In this document: in pieces, positions 31,600 through 36,087 of the stretch
Numbering within the stretch: position 1 is the stretch's first letter
Layout: the number at the start of each line of letters is the position of its first letter
From: Streptomyces griseorubiginosus
GTDB taxonomy: Bacteria > Actinomycetota > Actinomycetes > Streptomycetales > Streptomycetaceae
Assembly: GCF_017614965.1 (NCBI RefSeq)
Contig: NZ_WVUG01000060.1
Location: 1 to 36,087, forward strand
DNA: 36,087 nt
Direction of reading: 5' to 3'
Translations under genes and position numbers: made by a program
The notes under the pieces: generated by a model
The model's input: the letters and a program-made list of their open reading frames with translations, nothing else
Told to the model about the DNA's origin: nothing
Databases searched by the model: none

Positions 31600-32271
31600 T
31601 CACGCCTCGGCGGAAGCCTCGGCAGGTGCCTCGCTGTCCACGACGCTCTGGTCGCCGACACTGTCGGTCTCCGCGGCGTTCTGCGAGCGACCGGGGTGGG
31701 CCTTCGCCTCCGCCTTGCGGGCTTCCTGCGCCTGGCGGGCCTCGGCCATCGCCTCGGTCTTCTTCTTGTGCGGACCGAGGACCATGATCATGTTCCGGCC
31801 GTCCTGCTTCGGGTTCGACTCCACGAAACCGAGGTCCTGGACGTCCTCCGCGAGCCGCTGCAGCAGTCGGTAGCCCAGTTCGGGCCGGGACTGCTCGCGT
31901 CCACGGAACATGATCGTGATCTTGACCTTGTCGCCCTGCTTGAGGAACCGGACGACGTGACCCTTCTTGGTGTCATAGTCGTGCGGGTCGATCTTCGGCC
32001 GGAGCTTCATCTCCTTGATGACCGTGTGCGCCTGGTTCTTGCGCGCCTCACGGGCCTTCATGGCCGACTCGTACTTGAACTTCCCGTAGTCCATGAGCTT
32101 GCACACGGGCGGACGGGCGTTCGCCGCTACCTCGACGAGGTCGAGGTCGTACTCCTGGGCAAGCTCCAGTGCCTTGGCCAGCGGGACGATGCCCACCTGC
32201 TCGCCACTGGGACCGACAAGTCGCACCTCGGGAACGCGAATCCGGTCGTTGATGCGGGGCTCGGCGCTGAT
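31600..32271 (-). CDS. infC: Translation initiation factor IF-3 with ATC start
   Basis: A 223-residue IF-3 that binds the 30S subunit, checks start-codon pairing and prevents premature subunit joining. The N-domain (about 5-75) and C-domain (about 85-175; KMKLRPKID-type EMKLRPKIDPHDYDTKKGHV and IMFRGREQSRPELG) are joined by a basic linker. An Ala/Glu-rich actinobacterial tail follows (about 180-223). The conserved start ISAEPRINDRIRVPEV requires an ATC start at 32271, directly after GAGGAGGA. The first standard codon, GTG at 32226, would delete conserved INDRIRVPE residues. A rare AUC/AUU start is the classic autoregulation device of infC. Confidence 0.93.
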   Translation of the reverse strand: MSAEPRINDRIRVPEVRLVGPSGEQVGIVPLAKALELAQEYDLDLVEVAANARPPVCKLMDYGKFKYESAMKAREARKNQAHTVIKEMKLRPKIDPHDYDTKKGHVVRFLKQGDKVKITIMFRGREQSRPELGYRLLQRLAEDVQDLGFVESNPKQDGRNMIMVLGPHKKKTEAMAEARQAQEARKAEAKAHPGRSQNAAETDSVGDQSVVDSEAPAEASAEA

Positions 32272-32580
32272 GGATCCTCCTCAGTTAGCACCACACGGTT
32301 GTCTGGCGGACAGCCGCGTATGTCTCTACTTCTGTTAGACCTAACCGCGCCGAAGCATGAAAAATGCCCCGGACGATCACAGGCGGGGCCCCGAATACAC
32401 TGCCGGAGCACCGCCGCGATGCCGCGGGGCGCGCTTTCGGGCGACTCCATCGTCCGTACGGAACGATGGTGGCCGCCTGACCGGGGTGACCCGCCGTCCC
32501 GGAGGACGGTCAGGTGGGAGATCGGAGCCTCCACTTGTAGGCCGGGCATGTCTGTCCGGCCGGTCGTCACACAAGGTTAG
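32272..32580 (-). promoter_or_regulatory. Long structured infC leader
   Basis: About 300 nt upstream of infC hold no gene but several hairpins. CCGTCC-CGGA-GGACGG lies near 32491-32506. An inverted repeat CCATCGT/ACGATGG (32447-32453 and 32463-32469) has CCGTACGG in its centre. A terminator-like hairpin lies near 32366-32389, and a GTTAG/CTAAC repeat near 32334-32345. A likely minus-strand promoter with TGCTAACCT as extended -10 lies at 32583-32575. This layout resembles the L20-controlled infC leaders of Firmicutes; homology is not claimed. Confidence 0.5.
32359..32389 (-). terminator. Putative attenuator hairpin with T-run in the infC leader
   Basis: On the minus strand GCCCCG (32389-32384), a 12-nt loop and CGGGGC (32371-32366) are followed by ATTTTTC (32365-32359). 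T-runs are rare in this DNA, and the element lies about 90 nt before the infC start, so an intrinsic attenuator is plausible. The T-run can also pair in an alternative GCAT-TTTTC-ATGC hairpin. Confidence 0.5.
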
Positions 32581-32634
32581 CAGCTGCCCGGGGGTGGTGC
32601 GAACCGGCCCGCACCGGGGCCTATCGTGTGGGGC

Positions 32635-33015
32635 ATGAGTGACACCCCTCCCGAGTCCGCAGAGTCCCCCGGGTCCACCGCGCCCGACTTCGACGAGATG
32701 ACCCGCGACATCGCCGAGGTCCCCGCCGTCGAGGTGATCGTGACGGTCGCCGTCAACCTGATGAGCGCCGCCGCGGTGAAGCTCGGCCTGACCGAGGAGG
32801 GCGACAAGTACAAGGACCTGGACGAGGCCCGCAAGCTGGTCACCGCCCTGGCCGGGCTGCTGGACGCGAGCGCGACCGAGATCAGCTCCTTCCACGCGGC
32901 CCCGCTGCGCGACGGCCTGAAGTCGCTGCAGCTGGCCTTCCGCGAGGCGTCGATCGTCCCGGACGAGCCGGGCCAGGGCCCCGGTGAGAAGTACACGGGG
33001 CCGATCTACGGCTAG
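32635..33015 (+). CDS. DUF1844 family protein
   Basis: A 126-residue helical protein of the DUF1844 family, unknown in function but regularly next to infC-rpmI-rplT in actinobacteria. The core DIAEVPAVEVIVTVAVNLMSAAAVKLGL, the DLDEARKLVTALAGLLD helix and a C-terminal block L-R-DGLKSLQLAFREAS are present, with a Pro/Gly tail ending GPIYG. ATG at 32635 is preferred to the upstream GTG at 32626. A TATCGT -10-like element (32622-32627) ends 7 nt before this ATG and no ribosome site is visible, so the mRNA is probably leaderless. Confidence 0.9.
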   Translation: MSDTPPESAESPGSTAPDFDEMTRDIAEVPAVEVIVTVAVNLMSAAAVKLGLTEEGDKYKDLDEARKLVTALAGLLDASATEISSFHAAPLRDGLKSLQLAFREASIVPDEPGQGPGEKYTGPIYG

Positions 33016-33029
33016 CGCGGGCAGTGCGT

Positions 33030-33767
33030 CTACTGCCCACTTCGTACGTACAAGGGCTCGCCCGGAGGCGTCGCCCCGGCCGGCAGCAGTGCCAGGTCGA
33101 GGCCGCGCACCAGGCGGGCCCTCAGTGCCTCGTCGGCGGCCAGCCGCTCGGCCACGGCACGGGCGGCCTCGGCGGGCGCGCCGGACTCGTCGAGTACGAG
33201 GGCGAGGGTGCCGTCGGCACGTCCGGGCCCGAGGTGGGCGCGCTGCACGGCGGGTTCGGCGGCCACCGCGGCCCGTACCGCCTCCAACACGGCCGGGTCG
33301 GCGAGCGGGTCGGCGCTCGTCCGGCCCTCGGCGAGGGCGAGCAGGGCGGGTCCCGTCAACTCGAAGGGCACCGGGCCGGACAGGTCCAGCACGATCGTGT
33401 CGGCCTTCTCGTGCGCGGCGGCCTGCAGCGCCTGGTGCAGCGGTACGGCGACGGGGCGGGCCGCCGGGTCCCAGCGGGCCAGTGACTCGGTGGAGGTGAA
33501 GGCCGGCAGGGCGGTCCGGGATCCGGCCTTCAGGGTCGGTACGGCCATGTCGCTGGTCTTCTCGCGGCGCAGCCCGTTCTCGTCCTCCTCGACCTCGCCG
33601 AGCACGGCGACCACGGGCACCAGCAGCCGGGCGCCCTTGAGCGCCTCCAGGACCGGCTCCAGGGCGGTGCGGTCCTCGGCCCAGGCGGCGAGCGCGGTGC
33701 TCAGCCGGGGGTCGGCGGAGCCGTCGTCGTCGGAGTAGCCGGGGTCGGGAATGTTCTTGTTCGCCAC
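33030..33767 (-). CDS. SseB family protein
   Basis: A protein of about 245 residues with an SseB-like domain near the N-terminus and a second related domain in the C-terminal half. Blocks include NIPDPGYSDDDGSADPRL, LLVPVVAVLGEVEEDENGLRREKTSDMAVPTL, the RTALPAFTSTESLARWDP strand pair and VPLHQALQAAAHEKADTIVLDLSG. The function in actinobacteria is unknown; in enterics SseB relates to stress responses. GTG at 33767 (or 33773) is preferred because the conserved region begins there. The longer frame to GTG 33863 uses unusual codons (TCA, TCT, AAA, TTT, ATA) and overlaps a regulatory repeat array. Confidence 0.82.
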   Translation of the reverse strand: MANKNIPDPGYSDDDGSADPRLSTALAAWAEDRTALEPVLEALKGARLLVPVVAVLGEVEEDENGLRREKTSDMAVPTLKAGSRTALPAFTSTESLARWDPAARPVAVPLHQALQAAAHEKADTIVLDLSGPVPFELTGPALLALAEGRTSADPLADPAVLEAVRAAVAAEPAVQRAHLGPGRADGTLALVLDESGAPAEAARAVAERLAADEALRARLVRGLDLALLPAGATPPGEPLYVRSGQ

Positions 33768-33834
33768 GGTCACCGACCCTATAGGGGGCTTGCTGCTGGG
33801 CTTGTGCGGCCCCGGAAACAGCTGGTTCACCGCC

Positions 33835-33885
33835 TTCACAGCTTTCTCAGACTTCCCTGACACACATCTAACGTCCGTCTAACGG
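33835..33885 (+). promoter_or_regulatory. Array of five 11-bp direct repeats between SseB and the serine hydrolase
   Basis: Five units share a YT-N-A-[CG] core at exactly 11-bp steps: TTCACAG (33835), CTCAGAC (33846), CTGACAC (33857), CTAACGT (33868) and CTAACGG (33879). The last two contain the exact pair TCTAACG-N4-TCTAACG. Regular 11-bp heptamers are characteristic of OmpR/PhoP-type regulators. The array ends 33 bp before the serine hydrolase ATG. The CTCAGA core also occurs in the operator near base 135. Confidence 0.5.
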
Positions 33886-33917
33886 CCCGCACAGTCACCG
33901 CCCCGAGCATCGCGGGC

Positions 33918-34889
33918 ATGGAGTCCTCCAGAGCCCGCCGCAGCCGCCGCGCTCGTCCGTCCAGGACGCGTCCCCTGCTCTACACCGCCCTCGCCACGGT
34001 CGCCGTCGTGGGCGTCACGGCCGCCGGGACGGTGTACGTGAAGGCGCGGGCACACTCCGGTGCGGGCGCCGTATCGTCGGCGTCGCCGACGGACTCCCCG
34101 TCGGCGGACGGGGAGGAATCGGTGAGACCGGTGAAACCGGTGACGGAGCCGACGGTGGATCACGACGCGCGGCTGGCCGAGGCGATGAAGTCGGTGACCG
34201 TCGCGGGAAGGGCGAAGGTGTCGGCGGCGGTGCTGGACCTGGACTCCGGGGTGAGCGCCGTCTACGGCGACGGCGCGTTCGACACGGCCAGCATCGTGAA
34301 GGTGGACATCCTCGCGACGCTCCTGCTGCAGGCGCAGGACGCGGACCGCCGACTGACGGCGACCGAGAAGTCGTACGCCACGAAGATGATCGAGAACAGC
34401 GACAACACGGCCGCCTCCGCCCTGTGGGACGTCATCGGCCGGGCCGGCGGGCTGAACGCGGCGAACAAGACGTTCGGGCTGACCGGCACGCAGGGTGGCG
34501 ACGGTGCCCTGTGGGGGCTGACGCAGACCACGGCGGCCGATCAACTCACCCTTCTCCAGCAGGTGTTCGGCGACGACTCGAAGCTGAGCGAGGCCTCGCG
34601 GTCGTATGTGCGGGGGCTCATGGGTGAGATCGAGGCCGATCAGCAGTGGGGGGTGTCCGCGGCGGCCGACGGTTCGCGGTGGGCGCTGAAGAACGGCTGG
34701 CTGGCACGCAGTACGACCGGGTTGTGGGACATCAACAGCATCGGGCGCGTGACGGTCGGCGGCCACGCGTATCTGGTGGCCGTGCTCTCCAACGGCAACG
34801 CGACGCAGGCGAAGGGGATTTCGCTGGTCGAGTCGGCGGCGAAAGCGGCGGTGTCGGTGTTTGCCGGGGACGGCTCCTCGGCGTCCTGA
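33918..34889 (+). CDS. Exported class-A beta-lactamase-fold serine hydrolase
   Basis: A 323-residue protein with a basic N-terminus, one membrane helix (about 20-41), a Ser/Pro/Glu linker (about 46-80) and a serine beta-lactamase-like domain. Catalytic motifs are S125-I-V-K128, SDN at 161-163 and K258-N-G in place of KTG. It is probably anchored and faces outward, acting as a penicillin-recognising hydrolase or an inactive wall-sensing relative. A beta-lactamase function is not shown, and the KNG motif is atypical. The gene is preceded by the 11-bp repeat array. ATG at 33918, with no strong ribosome site. Confidence 0.9.
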   Translation: MESSRARRSRRARPSRTRPLLYTALATVAVVGVTAAGTVYVKARAHSGAGAVSSASPTDSPSADGEESVRPVKPVTEPTVDHDARLAEAMKSVTVAGRAKVSAAVLDLDSGVSAVYGDGAFDTASIVKVDILATLLLQAQDADRRLTATEKSYATKMIENSDNTAASALWDVIGRAGGLNAANKTFGLTGTQGGDGALWGLTQTTAADQLTLLQQVFGDDSKLSEASRSYVRGLMGEIEADQQWGVSAAADGSRWALKNGWLARSTTGLWDINSIGRVTVGGHAYLVAVLSNGNATQAKGISLVESAAKAAVSVFAGDGSSAS

Positions 34890-34908
34890 CGCCCGGAGGC
34901 GTCCCGCG

Positions 34909-34953
34909 AGCGGCCTGGAACGCCAGCGGCCTGGAACGCCAGCGGCCTAGAAC
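34909..34953. repeat. 16-bp tandem repeat at the mycosin 3' end
   Basis: The unit AGCGGCCTGGAACGCC occurs at 34909-34924 and 34925-34940, with a partial third copy (34941-34953) that contains the mycosin stop codon and last codon. The third copy differs by one base (CTG to CTA), which creates the stop. It probably arose by slippage. Confidence 0.85.
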
Positions 34954-36087
34954 TCGTAGCGCCTGGGACGTCCGCGCCACAGAACGACCGCCACGACCAG
35001 CAGCACCCCTCCGAAGCCGCCCGCGAGCGGGGCGGCCCAGTCGCTGGTGGAGCTCTCGGACTTGGCGGTGTCCGGGCCGCTGCCGAAGTACCGCTTGCCG
35101 TAGGAGGCGGCCTGCAGGCCCTCCGGCTTGAGGCGGCCGGCGGCCTTGATGGCGGCGGCCGGGTCGACCATGCCGAAGCCGCGGGAGTCGTCCCGGCCTC
35201 CGACGGGCGGGTTGCGGGCGGTGTCCTCCAGCAACTGCTTGATCTGCGCGGGGGCCAGTCCGGGGTGGGCGGCCTTGACGAGGGCCACGGCTCCGGAGAC
35301 GAACGCGGAGGCGGCGCTCGTGCCCCAGCCCTCGTAGTACTTGTGGTCCGGGTCGGCGATGACGATGTCGTCGCCCGGCGCGCTGACCGTGGCGTACCAG
35401 CGGCGGGTGGAGAAGTCGGCGCGGGTGCCGTAGCGGTCGACGGCGGTGGCGGCGATGACGCCGGGGTAGGCGGCCGGGTAGGAGGTGTGGTCGCCCTTCT
35501 TTCCGCCGTTGCCGGCGGAGGCGACGACGCTGACGTCCTTCTTCAGGGCGTACTGGATGGCCTCGTCCTCGGCGGGTTCGGGGTGGGCGGAGGCGGAGTC
35601 GTCGCCGAGGGAGAGGTTGATGACGTCGGCGCCGTGGTCGGCGGCCCAGCGGATGCCCTCGGCGAGGGCGTTGCCGCGGGTGGAGCGGGCCTGGGGGCGG
35701 GCGGAGTCGCCGTCCTCGAGGATCACCCGGACCGGCAGGATCTTGGCCTCCGGGGCGATGCCCATCACTCCGTCGGAGTCACCGGGTCCATGGCCGTGTC
35801 CGGCGATGATCCCCGCCATGGCGGTGCCGTGCCGGGCCCAGTTCCGGTTTCCCCGCTCGGCCCCGAAGCCGATCATGTCCTTGGCGGGCAGGACGTTGCC
35901 GACGAGGTCGGGGTGGTCGGCCTCCACGCCGGTGTCGAGGACGGCGACGGTGATGCCCCGGCCCTTGGTGGTGCGCCAGGCCTGCTGGGTGTGCATGGCG
36001 TCCAGGCCCCACTGCTGGGCGCGGATGCCGTCGGCGTGGGCGGCGGTGGAGGGGACGAGGGCGAGGGAGGCGGCGAGGAGCAGGCTC
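34947..36087 (-). CDS. Mycosin-type S8 serine protease (5' end beyond the window)
   Basis: An extracytoplasmic subtilase. The visible part begins within a signal peptide (LLLAASLALVPSTAAHA) followed by DGIRAQQWGLDAMHTQQAW. Catalytic Asp lies in AVLDTGVEADHPD, His in WARHGTAMAGI and Ser in GWGTSAASAFVSG. A C-terminal membrane helix and RRYEF tail close the gene. This layout (signal, subtilase, single C-terminal helix) is that of mycosins, the membrane proteases of type VII secretion. Whether type VII genes lie beyond the edge cannot be seen. The frame stays open across the window end, so the start is missing. Confidence 0.93.
   Translation of the reverse strand, partial: SLLLAASLALVPSTAAHADGIRAQQWGLDAMHTQQAWRTTKGRGITVAVLDTGVEADHPDLVGNVLPAKDMIGFGAERGNRNWARHGTAMAGIIAGHGHGPGDSDGVMGIAPEAKILPVRVILEDGDSARPQARSTRGNALAEGIRWAADHGADVINLSLGDDSASAHPEPAEDEAIQYALKKDVSVVASAGNGGKKGDHTSYPAAYPGVIAATAVDRYGTRADFSTRRWYATVSAPGDDIVIADPDHKYYEGWGTSAASAFVSGAVALVKAAHPGLAPAQIKQLLEDTARNPPVGGRDDSRGFGMVDPAAAIKAAGRLKPEGLQAASYGKRYFGSGPDTAKSESSTSDWAAPLAGGFGGVLLVVAVVLWRGRPRRYEF

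Noticed and set aside
1..36087. CRISPR arrays, tRNA genes, insertion sequences or prophage genes
   Set aside because: No regularly spaced repeats, cloverleaf structures, transposase or integrase motifs were found by reading both strands. The repeats present are short operator-type or tandem repeats.

Overview
The window is high-GC chromosomal DNA of the actinobacterial type, and almost certainly from a Streptomyces. The support is very high third-position GC, many GTG starts, ATGA-type gene overlaps, rare TTA codons, likely leaderless starts and a familiar chromosomal gene order (argCJBDR; infC-rpmI-rplT; pheST). It looks like core chromosome. I see no insertion sequence, prophage, CRISPR array or tRNA gene.

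Layout. (1) 1-5119, plus strand: an extracytoplasmic electron-transfer cassette. It has two consecutive pairs of a ferric-reductase-like membrane flavocytochrome and an anchored FMN-binding protein, followed by an ApbE-type flavin transferase. An inverted set of 11-bp-spaced heptamers lies upstream. (2) 5126-9977, minus strand: arginine operon argC-argJ-argB-argD-argR with overlapping genes, and an ArgR-type operator and promoter in front of argC. (3) 10023-14016, minus strand: a membrane glycosylation operon with a YfhO-like GT-C protein, a polyprenyl-phosphate GT2 and a GtrA-type flippase. (4) 14231-19776: single genes for a DUF6314 protein, a degenerate histidine phosphatase, a GNAT acetyltransferase, a MocR regulator divergent from an EamA transporter, a DUF1918 protein and a Tat-exported GHL10 glycosyl hydrolase. 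(5) 19964-24651: a 3-hydroxyacyl-CoA dehydrogenase, a tiny coiled-coil membrane protein, a NUDIX hydrolase, an NsdA-like regulator and a SpoIIE-type phosphatase. (6) 24815-32271, minus strand: pheS-pheT, a soluble PAS histidine kinase, a SpoU rRNA methyltransferase, and infC-rpmI-rplT behind a long structured leader. (7) 32635-36087: a DUF1844 protein, an SseB-family protein, a class-A beta-lactamase-fold serine hydrolase and a mycosin-type subtilase cut by the window end.

How parts work together. In the first cassette the reductases probably carry electrons from NAD(P)H across the membrane through two hemes to FMN covalently attached to the secreted domains by ApbE. The arg operon makes ornithine and arginine precursors and encodes its own regulator. 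The GT2, GtrA and YfhO proteins together form a complete three-component system for adding a sugar to a cell-envelope polymer outside the membrane.

Most interesting points. The reductase cassette is duplicated, its FMN carriers have a Tat-like signal, and its ApbE has no signal peptide. Arrays of 11-bp-period direct repeats lie at both ends of the window. Two near-identical GTTCACAC operators flank the NsdA-like/NUDIX region. TTA (bldA-dependent) codons occur in three genes. infC has an ATC start and a terminator-like attenuator in its leader.
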